A stretch of 63,780 nt of DNA from Fomitopsis serialis (lineage: Eukaryota; Basidiomycota; Agaricomycetes; Polyporales; Fomitopsidaceae). The DNA is taken from assembly GCF_022376445.1 (NCBI RefSeq), contig NW_025955178.1, positions 1 through 63,780 on the forward strand, in the 5' to 3' direction. Below, one piece after another: positions 1 to 9,951 of the stretch. Numbering within the stretch: the stretch's first letter is position 1; every line of letters begins with the position of its first letter. Both the position numbers and the translations under genes were made by a program. The notes beneath the pieces were generated by a model, which was not told the origin of the DNA, did not search any database, and worked only from the letters and a program-made list of their open reading frames with translations.

Positions 1-123
1 GGTGCGCAATTGCGCGTCTCCACACCTCTCGTGATCTCTGCAGCTAATGTGGTATGCATGTACAGTCTGTGGATGCGCGCGGGCGCGCACCTTCACACTC
101 AAGTAATTTAAATGTTCACACTT

Positions 124-164
124 TCCTTATATAGAAATTTCCTTATATAGAAATTTCTATATAG
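124..164. repeat. AT-rich tandem duplication with palindrome
   Basis: A 16-bp unit, CCTTATATAGAAATTT, occurs twice in tandem. It is followed by CTATATAGG, so the second unit forms the palindrome TATATAGAAATTTCTATATA. The tract is strikingly AT-rich against its GC-rich surroundings. It lies upstream of the first gene and could be promoter-related or a scar of a small element. No function can be assigned. Confidence 0.5.
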
Positions 165-304
165 GTAATCAGAGGGTACTCTGTGCTCCAATTTCCTACA
201 GAAACACCCTATAATGCATGCCTCTCTTGGCCAGCAGTCACGTGGTGGTAGCGAGTTTGAATACAGGGTATGATCAGTAAATAACCCGCCCACAGGACAT
301 TCAA

Positions 305-1610
305 GTGGTGGAGAGTGTTCTGTTGTTATACGATGATCGAACACCTGAAGAAGAGTCCCAACGCCTCCGGGCGAGGGACGAGTCACTCCAGCTCGGCGTT
401 GTCCTTACACACATGCTCAACGGATGCCTCTACCGCAACACCACAAAGACACCATATCCACAGCTAGAGGCTGACGTCGCCATGCACCAGGCCGAGGATC
501 TCATGTCTGAGCATGACGTCGATGTCTACGACGACGAACGATACGACTGGTCGCCCGTGGGTGACAAGCAAGGCCTGTTCCTCCTGGGCAATATGTCAGC
601 GACCACGGGAGCTATCTCACGGACAGGCGCCGTGTGCTCGACGGCGACATGTTGGCGCTCGCATACAAGGCCGAGGACATGCCCACCCTCCGTGGTTTGT
701 TCGGCCAGACGGGGATCCGGGTAGTCCCATCCAAACGGAATCCGTACCGAGTCCCAATCGCCAAACGCAGACGAGCTCGACGATCAATCACCGCACCGAA
801 CCCGTGCCTGAGCGCAATCTCGGACTGGCGGACCGCGGCATCCGGATCGACATCGCAGAGCCGAGAAGGGAGGCCATCGATCGCGAGGATGAACGAGGAC
901 GAGCGCCTCCGTTAAACGCGGATCAACGGGTGTCCCGTTTGTGGGAGCAATTCAAGTGTGATCTCCTGCAGAAGGCCCCGTCTCCGAAGGGAAGACAGCA
1001 TCGATCGTTCCTGACGGTCACAGCGATCGAGAAGGTGAACGCACCCGACAGGTTGTTCAAGTCACCGGTTTTGCCATTCACGCAGTGCCGCGTCAATCAC
1101 GTGGACGGAACATTCTGGACGGGGATAATGTTCGACCGGTATTTCCCGCCGACACACACCACCATCAACCATTCGCTGCAGAACTACGTGCAGTGTACGT
1201 ACTGGAAACAGTGGTCGGCGCTGCTGGCTAAGCACGACGAGGTGGACATCCCCGCGCTCCGCCGCGCGCTGCTGGGGCTGTTCAACCAAATGCTTTGGCT
1301 GCCGCAGCCTGAGAATGACCGGATCTGGAACACGCGTCAGGCCGGCGCCTCATCGGCAAAGGCCGTGCCCACCGGGAGCCGAGGCCCGGCTCCCATTCTT
1401 GCGGTAAATCCTTTGGTCTACAAGGGCGAGCGCTGGGTGATCCGGAGTGTGCGTCCGGAGGAGATGAACCCCGAGGAGGAAGGCCGGCAATCACCTGTGT
1501 ATGACGTGCCCTTCGAGATGTCATCCGACGAAGAGCAAGCGGACAGGGAGCAGGCGGCGAGGGATGAGAGGATTAGGCGTCGCGAGGAAGAGGAGGAGTC
1601 GTCGGAATGA
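305..1610 (+). CDS. Conserved hypothetical protein, reading frame interrupted
   Basis: This is one protein spread over three frames: from the Met at 305, then a frame change near 592 and another near 755, ending at the stop at 1608-1610. No splice sites fit the changes. Both look like single-base losses (one fits AAT-TAT reduced to AATAT, the other lies in a C run). The N-terminal third is acidic (DVDVYDDERYDW). The middle contains a well-ordered stretch (TTINHSLQNYVQCTYWKQW, then RIWNTRQ), and the C-terminus is a charged Glu/Arg-rich tail. From memory it resembles a lineage-specific family common in Agaricomycetes with no known function; I recognise no catalytic motif. It lies about 740 bp upstream of, and in the same orientation as, the SNF2-type gene. 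It may be a recent pseudogene or a real gene carrying sequencing indels. Confidence 0.6.
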
Positions 1611-1701
1611 GCAACGGTCCATAGTGTGTACTCTACCTCAATGTAGAAAGCAACATATAGACGGTGCGACATATATACGGTGTGCTGACAACGCCAGTCC
1701 A

Positions 1702-2134
1702 GTGAGCCAATGGCGCACCCCGCGCAGGGGATGGAGGAGCCCGCAAAGAACGGAAAGCGTGGGCGAGGCAACACCTCACGAGCGATCTGCCCTGAGTGCG
1801 CCGAAGGCGCACTGGGGCGAGGGCGGGCGGCGGTGCACGTGACCGGTGGGCCGGCGTGCCCTGCCCGTTGCGGTGCGCCTTCGGCGCACCGAGGGCGACC
1901 TGCTTGGGCGTGGCAGCGCGCGGTGGCAGGCCCCGCCGCGGTGCGTCAACGGCGCACCCGGCGCTCCGTGCCCGCCCAGCCTACCCAAAGCGGTATGCCC
2001 CATCCGCGCTCCAGACCCCAGCGGGATCAAGATCAGCGAGATCGCCGGCTCACCGCGCTGATCCTCCCGGCCTATCAGCAGTGGGCGCTCAATGAAAATT
2101 TGCTCGCTCACGCCGCGGTGCGCCGTCGGCGCAC
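1702..2134. repeat. Cluster 1 of 17-bp palindromes (5 copies)
   Basis: Copies of GTGCGCC-NNN-GGCGCAC start at 1702, 1796, 1873, 1941 and 2118. The 7-bp arms are conserved while the 3-nt centre varies (AAT, GAA, TTC, AAC, GTC). The 1702 copy has GTGAGCC as left arm and the 1941 copy GTGCGTC. All lie between the two genes and none lies inside an exon. Confidence 0.85.
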
Positions 2135-2259
2135 TTCTCGCGGGCAGCCCGTCCAATCCCATCACGAGCCACAGTGTCCCCGGGCGCTGATCGTCTCGGT
2201 TAACGCTTATCTGGATCGAAGATCCCCGTTGGCCGAAATTTGATGGGACTGCTGTGGGC

Positions 2260-2265
2260 TATAAA
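2260..2265 (+). promoter_or_regulatory. TATA-like box of the SNF2 gene
   Basis: TATAAA sits about 80 bp upstream of the ATG at 2346, and a pyrimidine-rich stretch lies between it and the start codon. The spacing fits a core promoter with a short 5' leader. Assignment is by position only. Confidence 0.5.
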
Positions 2266-2345
2266 GCCCCTCACAACCATTCCCTGCCCCCCACATTACT
2301 CTCTTCCTGTACCGCCACCCCTGCTTCCTCGCTCCCGCTTTCGCA

Positions 2346-5300
2346 ATGGGCGTGTGGACGCCCCAACACAACGTCTTCGACCTAATGGTCAGCCAACCGG
2401 ATCTGGTGAGTTGCGGCGCGTGGGAGGTCCTGACGCGCAAGGAGAACACCGGCCTGCCGTGGGATGAGAGTGCCGGGCCGAAGTCCGTCCCGAGTTCCTG
2501 GATGGCGCACGACGGCGCCCTGCTCAAAAAGGTCCTCGCCTTCGTGTCGAGGTACCGGGCAATCGAGGGCGCGACCGCCCGCCAAGCGTGCCTGAAGATC
2601 AAGAAGGACAAGGACTCGGAGGGTCGCGACGCCGTCCTCGGATGGCTGACGGAGGCCGTGAAGGAGTGGCAGATCCGCGCGCGGACGCTGCAGGTGCTCG
2701 AGACCGTCGAGCTGGGGCCGTATCAAACGATGCGGAACATGGAGACGATGACGGTGAGCATCGTCACAGTCGTCCAACACCGGTACTGACGCCACGCCCA
2801 GCTCCCCAACGTCAAGGAGTGCAACCTCGCCAGTGCGACGCTCCCGGTCGTGCTCGAGCTCCTCGGCGGTGGGGCGACTTTCAGGGCCGCGACGCCGAAG
2901 CCGTGGGCCACGAAGTACGTGGGGCGGATCTTCCCCACCTATGGCATTCGGAGGGTAAGCGGATCGGCGACGAGGTCAAGAAGATCGACAAGTGGGTCGC
3001 CGGGATGGAGAACGACTGGGACGGTGAGTGCGCGCGTTGTGCAAAGCGTGCCGCGTTAACCCTCGGTGCAGAGATCCTGAAGAAGGACAGCAAGACGATC
3101 AAGGGCGCGATGACCAGGTATTTCAAGCAGGTCTCGACGCACCTCGAGGCGGCGAGGAACCTCGACAACGTCGCCGCCGTCGAGAAGTTCAAGACGCACC
3201 TGGAGAACGTCCAGAAGGTGCGCGACCAGATGAAGGACCGCTCGAAGGCGGTACCCGGTACGTCTCCGTCATCGCCTCTCCGACGACCTCTGACCTCGTT
3301 GCAGGGCTGCCCAAGTCGGTCGTCGAGGCGCTCCAGCAGCTCGCCGACGCAAAGGAGGTCGACCAGCTCAACTTCGAGCTGGAGCGCCTCCTCGAGCAGA
3401 TCGAGGACGAGGACGACGCGGAGCTGCACATCGGCCTGCACAACCTGGACGACTTCGCGTGGGGCACCGGCGTCAAGGAGTACGAGAAGTGCACCCCCGA
3501 CGAGCTCTGGGCGATGCTCGGCCGGAGCGCCGACAAGAGCATCCCCTTCTTCAACCTCGTCGAGTCGACGATCGGCGTGCACGACCCGTGGTCCCCGGAG
3601 GGCATCAAGGCGCTCGAGGGCAAGGACACCATCCCGCTGGCGCCCCGCTGGCACCAGCTCGTCGGCATCGTCAAGATGCTCGACAACGTGCTGGCCGGCA
3701 AGCCGACCCTCCTCATGGACGGCGTCGGCGTCGGCAAGACGATGCAGGTCGTCGGCCTCATCTGCATGATGGCGCACTTCCGGATGCACTACGCGTCCCA
3801 CGGCCACTTCCCGGGCAAGTACAGTAAGTCACGTTTCTATGCGCGGTGAAGATAGCTACTTACCTTCTTCACAGAGAACGTCAAGTTCCCGGGCTCCGAC
3901 GACGGCAACTTCCTCGACGCCCCCGCCTCATCGTCGTGCCCGTCTCGCTCGAGACCCAGGTGCGGCTCGAAATCCACCGGTACGTGTCCGCGAAGTCGTT
4001 CGACCTGATGTCGTACACCGCCCTCGTCCGCGGCAACCGGGCGGAGCAGTTCTGGGCGGCGGTCAACGCCTTCAAGCAGCCGAAGAGTCGGCAGATCGTC
4101 CTTCGACGGTGCCGGTAAGTACACGCCCTCGTCATCCATTCCTCGCTCACAATACTTGCGTAGGCGGTGTCGAAGGACAGCACCGAGGTTTCATGCTCCC
4201 GCCTGGCGAGCCGTGGCACGCCGGATCGGAGATCCCCCGCCCCGCCCGCGAGGCTGCCGCCATCAAGGCGAAGTCGGTGTTCAGCCGCAACTGGGGGCTC
4301 GTCATCGTGGACGAGATCCACGAGATGCGCAAGCCGAATGCGGCCTTCCGCGCGGTGCGGAATCTCCGGGAGCACGCGGGCTCCATGGTAGGACTGTCGG
4401 CGACGCCGACGATCACCAGCGCGATGGTAAGTCCCACTCTCCGGATTGTAACCAAGCTCACCGTCGCTGCACAGGACCTCGTCTCCATCGGTCGCCTGAT
4501 GGGCCTCCCCCGATTCGGCGACGAGTACAAGGAGGAGCTCGCCGGTCACGGACGGCTCCTGACGCGCGCGCAGACCAAGGACCGGGCGGAGCGGCGCGAC
4601 AACAGGACCCTCCGGCGCGTCACCGCCGCCAAGGAGAGCAAGGACGGGGAGCCGTCGACGTGGAGCTCGGCCACGGCGGCGGAGACCATCACCATCATGG
4701 CCGACTACCGGAAGCGGTGGGCGGGCATGGTCATCCGTCGGACGGTGACGTCCACGGACTGGCAGGGGAACGTTGTCAGTGGCTTGCCGCCCTGCAACGA
4801 CATCTCCATCATGCTCCGGCTCGCCCCGTACGAGCGCAAGGTGGTCCAGTCGATCCAGGCTGAGGTCGGCCAGGACGCGAAGGGGAAAAAGGCCGCGGTG
4901 ACGGACAAGGTGAGCAAATAACCACTTGCTCGAGTATGGGGTCGGGTGCGCCGAAGGCGCACCCCGCGCGGGGCTGCTGAGAGGTCCGGTTGGAACACCG
5001 TAACCTCTCATCAGTGCCCTCGTCGAGTGCGCCGTTGGCGCACCGCAGCGCAGGGTGCGCTGGCCAGCCACCCATGAGCCACTTGGGCGGTTCGCTGGCA
5101 TACAGCTGCAGTGAGCCAACGGCGCACCCCTCGCGGAGGGCGAGTCTCACAGGCCGGCCGTGCTGCGGTGCGCCAATGGCTCACTGCCCGCAGTGGATTA
5201 GTCCTGCGTGGCACCCGCGGCCCCCCGCCGGGTGCGCCAATGGCGCACTGGACGGCCGTGCCTTCGCACGGCCACTGTTATGATTTTCCTTCCCCCTCGC

Positions 5301-7536
5301 GCGGGTGCGCCGATGGCGCACCTGTTGCCAGTGTTTCAGTGGCTGACAATTTTCACTCACAGAACTTCTACGTGGACATCCGCCGGACGATGTTCCACTT
5401 CTCGATGGCCCGGCACCCCCCGCCCGACGCGAAGATCCCGGTCACGCGCGAGGACTTCGAGGCCATCCCGACGGCCAAGCTCATGGCCCTCGTCGACTTG
5501 CTCGAGAACCACAGCAAGCCGAAGGCCCCCCCGATGCGGAACGACCCGGAGCTCGATGGCGTCCCCCTCTCCAAGCTCCCCGAGTTCCCGGACTCCAACC
5601 GCCTGGTCCCCGACGAGGACTACGTGTACGTCTCGTACTCGGGGGACGAGCCGGACAAGATCGTCATTTATTCGACGTTCCCGTCGAATAACATCGTGCT
5701 CGAGAACGTAAGTCTTCTTTTTGTAATCCCTCAATCCTTTTCTCACCTGTCTTAGTTGTTCGCGGCCTACGGCTTCAAGGCCGTCTTCATCCACGGCTCG
5801 CTGTCCGCCAAGCAGCGCGCCGAAGAGGTCGAGAAGTTCCGGAAGTCGACTTGGGGTGGCAAAACCATCCTGTCATGTCTGGCGTCGGCGCGACGGGGCT
5901 CAACATCGCGTGGGCCAACGTCATCATCTTCCTGGTGCGTTGTCTCTTTTTCCTTTCTCATCCTTCTCTCATCCGGTGCCAGGACACCACGTGGTCGGCG
6001 CAGTCCGACGAGCAGGCGATCGGGCGGATCCACCGCTTCGGGCAGATGCGCGACGTCTTCGTCTACCGCATCGTCGTCACCGAGTCCGTGGACGTCGCCC
6101 TCAACAACATCGCCTGGGACAAGGGCGTGATGCACATCGCGTTCATCACCCCGGGCTTCGACCTCGGTAAGTACCACGTCATTCTTTTGAAATCCACTCT
6201 GACTCGTCATTCAGCGAGCTCGAGGCAGCGGATGCTCGGCGCGGCGGTCCTCGACCTGCTCGACTTGGAGGCCGCCGAGGACAACGAGTACGTCAAGTCC
6301 GACGTCGAGGAGGAGGCGACGAGGAGGAGGACGAGGACGACGAGCCGGCCCCGAAGCGCAAGGGCAAGGGCAAGGAGAGGGCGGTCGAGAAGAAGACTCC
6401 CGCCCCCAAGAAGCCCTCCAAGAAGGCCGCCGGCGAGGGCTCTGCGCCGAAGAAGGCGTCCAAGAAGACCGCCGGCGAAGGCTCTGCGCCGAAGAAGGCG
6501 AGCAAGTCCACGGCCGACCAGGAGGCGTCGACCTCGAAGCAGCCCGCGGCGGAGTCGACGGACGCGGCGCCCAAGCGCCCTCGCCCCAAGCCGAGGATGA
6601 GGAAGGCGGTCCCGGAGCCCACCCCTGAGGTCTCCCCTCAGCCTGAGGAGACGGCTGCCCCCGCCCCCAAGACCACGCGCAAGAAGGGGCCGAAGTCGCG
6701 CGCCCTCATCTCGGACAGCGACGAGGACACTCCGGCAGTCCAGGAGACTGCCCCCGCCGCCGAGGAGACTGCCCCCCGCCGAGGAGACTGCCGCGGCTGA
6801 GGACCCTCAGCCCTCCGCCGAGTCGAGCGCAGCCCCCGCCCCCATCCCGGACACGTCCGCAGCCGGCGAGAACCCCGTCGACTCCATGGACGTCGACCCC
6901 CAGGTCCCCGCGCCGCCGCCCCCGCCTTCGTCCATCCCGCCCCCGGTCCCCGCCTCGCCCTTCGCCCCCCCGCCGCCCGTGGTGTCACGCCACTCAACAC
7001 CTATCGCACCTGAACCATCTACTCAGAGTGCGCGTGACACCCCCGGCCAGCTGGATCCCTCGCTGTGGTTCCGCTCGCCGACGCGCTCGCCGACTCGTCC
7101 CCCTGCCGTCCCTCCGACCATCGCCGCGGTGTCGTTCCAGCTGGGCTCGACTTCGCTCTCCCGTGCCCCGTCCGCCCCGCCCTTCGTCGACGACATGAAC
7201 GTCGACGACATGGCCGTCGACCAGGAGCCCGTTGTGCCCGAGGTCCCGGAGGCTGGCCCGTCCGACTTGCGCGGTCGTTCGACGAGCTCGCGCTCTGAGT
7301 CGACTCGGCCGTCGTCTCCGCTGTCGTCGGCCTCGTCGGCGTCCCCGACCCCCCGCAAGCCGAAGCGCGTTCGCGAGCCGAGCAGCAGCCCGCCCAAACC
7401 TGACGCAGCCCCGCGTCGCTCCAATCGGAAGGCCGCCCCGGTGAATCGGTTGCAGGCGGGCCCGGCGGGACGCGAGGAGCGTACTCCTGGTGCCGGCGCC
7501 GCGGATGCTCGCCAGAAGAAGCGGTCGAAGAAGTGA
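2346..7536 (+). CDS. SNF2-family helicase-like protein, 11 exons, frame interrupted
   Basis: Probable DNA-dependent ATPase of the SNF2/RAD54 superfamily, expected in the nucleus. Exons I infer: 2346-2753, 2802-3023, 3072-3257, 3305-3823, 3875-4114, 4164-4426, 4475-4909, 5363-5707, 5756-5934, 5983-6166 and 6215-7536. Introns are 47-51 nt except the seventh (453 nt). Visible motifs: Walker A GVGVGKT (about 3721-3741), DEIH box (VIVDEIHEM, about 4303-4329), motif III SATPT, then the C-terminal helicase lobe with VFIHGSLSAKQR, MSGVGATGLNIAWANVIIF and QAIGRIHRFGQ. The tail is Lys-rich, then acidic, then Pro/Ser-rich, ending in KKRSKK, and looks disordered. The frame breaks near 2955, 3925, 4095, 5855, 6315 and 6780, several of them in or next to C runs. 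The copy is therefore either recently inactivated or carries sequencing indels. The family assignment is firm; the biological role is unknown. Confidence 0.85.
4910..5362 (+). other. Expanded intron 7 of the SNF2 gene
   Basis: The donor is GTGAGC after GACAAG and the acceptor TTTCACTCACAG lies before AACTTC. The reading phase is preserved across it. At 453 nt it is about nine times longer than the other ten introns. The extra length consists of GC-rich sequence carrying six copies of the 17-bp palindrome. Confidence 0.75.
4946..5321. repeat. Cluster 2 of 17-bp palindromes (6 copies, intronic)
   Basis: Copies start at 4946, 5027, 5111, 5168, 5232 and 5305, spaced 57-84 bp apart. Centres are GAA, GTT, AAC, AAT, AAT and GAT. 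The 5111 copy has GTGAGCC as left arm and the 5168 copy GGCTCAC as right arm. All six lie inside one intron. Confidence 0.85.
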
Positions 7537-7738
7537 GCCTGTCGTCCTGTCGCGTGGCCGCGTTTTTTTTGCATCATCTCATGTACAATGTAATGACCGT
7601 TAATGACGAATGTTATTGTGTGTATCACTGACTTGTGTGAGAATAAGACTGAATAAGAAGACTACGAATAAGACGACTACGAATAAGAGAGGTGGCCGCA
7701 ACGCTAAGTCCGTCAGTCGAAGGCACCTGCGTAAGGAA

Positions 7739-8116
7739 CGGGCAGGGACTGGTGAGCCGACGGCGCACCCGCGCGTGAGGGAGCCCGCTGCCTGCCCAGC
7801 CACGCTGCAGTGCGCCGTCGGCGCACCCCGAGGAGGCGGCGAGCGGGTGCACTCGGCCCGCCCTGTCCGCCGCAGCCGGCTTGCGGGCCGGTGGAGCAGG
7901 TCGTCACCGCTAGTGCGCCATCGGCGCACCCCTCCGCGGTGACTCCCATGCTCACACCGGCCCCGCGTTCGCCTGGCTTTTGGCGGCCAGTGGCGACCCT
8001 GTGCACCCCGCTCGCCGCCTCCTCGGGGTGCGCCGACGGCGCACTGCAGCGTGGCTGGGCAGGCAGGCGGGCTCCCTCACGCGCGGGTGCGCCGTCGGCT
8101 CACCAGTCCCTGCCCG
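7739..8116. repeat. Long inverted repeat, ~113-bp arms
   Basis: The left arm is 7739-7852 and the right arm 8001-8116. The reverse complement of the right arm matches the left arm throughout; I see only two single-base length differences (one in a G run, one in a CCTGCC stretch). The loop is about 148 bp and carries one further 17-bp palindrome. Each arm carries two palindromes, so the structure is a hairpin built partly of smaller hairpins. It lies just downstream of the SNF2 stop codon. No coding capacity is seen. A foldback element or a small inverted duplication is possible. Confidence 0.85.
7752..8103. repeat. Cluster 3 of 17-bp palindromes (5 copies)
   Basis: Copies start at 7752, 7810, 7913, 8028 and 8087 with centres GAC, GTC, ATC, GAC and GTC. 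The outer copies have one GTGAGCC or GGCTCAC arm. Four of the five sit in the arms of the long inverted repeat and one in its loop. Confidence 0.85.
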
Positions 8117-8262
8117 TCCGTGCCGTGGCTGCTCAACCACTTCAGGACTTGTCGCCGCGTCCACCCTCTTCTTATTCCCATTTGCTCTCCCCTCTCTCGT
8201 TCGTCCACCGTGACGCGCGTCCACGTGCTCAAAGTCCAGGCGCTAAACGGAATTAGCGCCCA

Positions 8263-8274
8263 TTAGGGTTAGGG
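8263..8274 (+). repeat. Two TTAGGG units
   Basis: TTAGGGTTAGGG is the repeat used at telomeres of most filamentous fungi. Two units can easily occur by chance, so this is only a possible interstitial telomere-like scar. It lies about 65 bp before the point where proton-pump homology begins. Confidence 0.3.
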
Positions 8275-8339
8275 CTTGTGGCGAACCTAGCCGTCCAGGT
8301 TGCCCGTTTTCGTCTCATAACCTAACCCACCTCCATCCC

Positions 8340-9332
8340 TTCGTTCCGGCCGACTGCCGTCTCGCGGAGACTATCAACGCCTCTATTGACCAGGCTGCGC
8401 TGACTGGCGAGAGTCTACCGGTGCAAACACGTTTTTTGGTAGCGCTGCGTCGCTCGTCGGCCAGGACGACGATACCACTGGCCACTTGCCTTGCCAGATC
8501 GGGACTTTCTGTTTGGTCGCTATCGGAATCTTCGTCATTGCGGAGATCTTCTGCCTGTACGCTGGCTTCCGCTACCATTACCGTCGCGGCTTGAACAACA
8601 TCCTGGTGCTCTTGATCGGTGGTATCCCCATTGCTATGCCCACCGTCTTGTCCGTGGCGCTCGCCGTCGGTGCCCAGCAGCTCGCGAAATACAAGGCTAT
8701 CGTCACCTGTATTATGGCCATCGAGGAGCTTGCCGCCGCCACCATCCTGTGCTCCGACAAGACCGGTACCCTCACCACCAAGAAGTTCACCATCGATCGC
8801 GAGACCGTCAGCACCTACGGTGCCTTCTCCGCCGAAGATGTCATCCTCCTCGCTGCCTACGCTTCGCGTACCGAGAACCAGGATGCGATCGACACTTGCG
8901 TCTTTGGAGTCCTCGGCGACACCTCTCGCGCCCGTGCTGGTATCAAGCTGCTCGACTTCAAGCCTTTCAACCCCGTCGACAAGCGCACGGGATCACTTAC
9001 CGGGAGGAGAGCTCTGGCAAGCTCAAAGCGTGTCACCAAGGGCATGACCGGAATCATCATCGAGCTTTGCACGCGCAACAAGACCGAGGAGCAGGAGAAC
9101 AAACTCGAGGCCGACGTTGAGGAGTTCGCCGCGCGTGGTCTGCGCGCCCTCGCGGTTGCCTACGAGGAGGTCGACGGCGACAACTTCGCTCGACGAGATG
9201 AGCCTCGACGCTGACGGTTTCGCTGGTGTCTTCCCGGAGCACAAGTACGCGATCAAGCGCCTTCAGGGTCTTGGCCACTTGGTCGCGATGCCTGGTGACG
9301 GTGCCAGCGACGCGCCCGCTCTCTCGTGCTAA
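8340..9332 (+). pseudogene. Plasma-membrane H+-ATPase (P-type, Pma1-like) fragment
   Basis: Homology starts abruptly at FVPADCRL and continues with SIDQAALTGESLP, a short membrane-proximal part (GTFCLVAIGIFVIAEIFCL), GGIPIAMPTVLSVALAVGA and the phosphorylation motif CSDKTGTLTT. It then runs through the nucleotide-binding domain ([25 protein letters not shown]). N-terminal transmembrane segments and the whole C-terminal membrane domain are absent. After VDGDNF the sequence jumps to [19 protein letters not shown], losing roughly 70-80 residues of the usual protein. The hinge reads [13 protein letters not shown] where TGDGxNDAPAL is expected. Between about 8990 and 9035 a frameshift out of and back into frame scrambles TYREES...GKLK. 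The copy cannot encode a working pump. The family assignment is certain; the parent gene is presumably elsewhere in the genome. Confidence 0.9.
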
Positions 9333-9951
9333 CGTCGGTATGGCCGGCCTTCTCTGTTTCTCTGTATGTTGCGATACCTCCCGTTCTATATGACGATCTA
9401 CTAGTAGGCAATACATGTTTGGCCTACCTGTGACTCGCTGGTAATCCATATGAATTGCTCTATACGCGCTCCTTCTGCCAATGCTCCTCATGCTCACTTT
9501 CATTTTGACCGTCTTGCACAACGCCGAACATCACTAGGAGCACTCAAATTGCGTGCACATAGACTCATAAATCAACAGCTTGGCAGCCATGAAGATTCCC
9601 CGACAAGCTTGAATCTAGTGAGCTTTCACTATGAGTCCTCAAATCATTGCCGTGTTGTCTCACAGCTCTCTTATTTCGTGGCACTCAGTCACGCCTGAAA
9701 GACGCCTGATGCCGGAACACTACGCGCTGAGCCTGCTGTCCAACATCCCCAAGCGTATTCACCGTTACGATGCTCAGAGAATGTCGTACGTCATCCAATT
9801 GTCCCGTAGATGACGGGCGCGATTAGGCGGTGAGCTATGTTCACGCTCCTGCTGCTTGATCCCGCGCTCAGGACTGCTTTTCAGGTACCTCTACCAATAG
9901 CACACCGGGCAGTCCGTTTCCATGTTTCCGTACCAGGGTTGAATACAAGGT
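9333..9951. other. No gene recognised
   Basis: This stretch separates the proton-pump fragment from the F-box locus on the opposite strand. Only short frames are present, with no recognisable motif. It may include the 3' flank of the F-box gene. Confidence 0.5.

Larger units (their letters stand above)
1611..2345. other. Intergenic region with palindromes, promoter of the SNF2 gene
   Basis: This 735-bp gap holds five copies of the 17-bp palindrome described separately, a GC-rich stretch, and near its right end a TATA-like element. No gene is supported here. Open frames in this stretch are GC-driven and read through the palindromes. Confidence 0.6.

Noticed and set aside
2588..3807. Long open frames overlapping the SNF2 exons on both strands (for example 393 codons on +, 308 on -)
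   Set aside because: They are shadow frames of GC-rich coding sequence. Only the spliced frame shows the helicase motifs and correct splice phases.
1702..8103. CRISPR-like array from regularly recurring short repeats
   Set aside because: The repeats are 17-bp palindromes with irregular spacing, intron location and no uniform spacers, in a eukaryotic genome. No cas genes are present.
8263..8274. A true telomere or chromosome end
   Set aside because: Only two TTAGGG units are present and genes continue on both sides. At most it is an interstitial scar.
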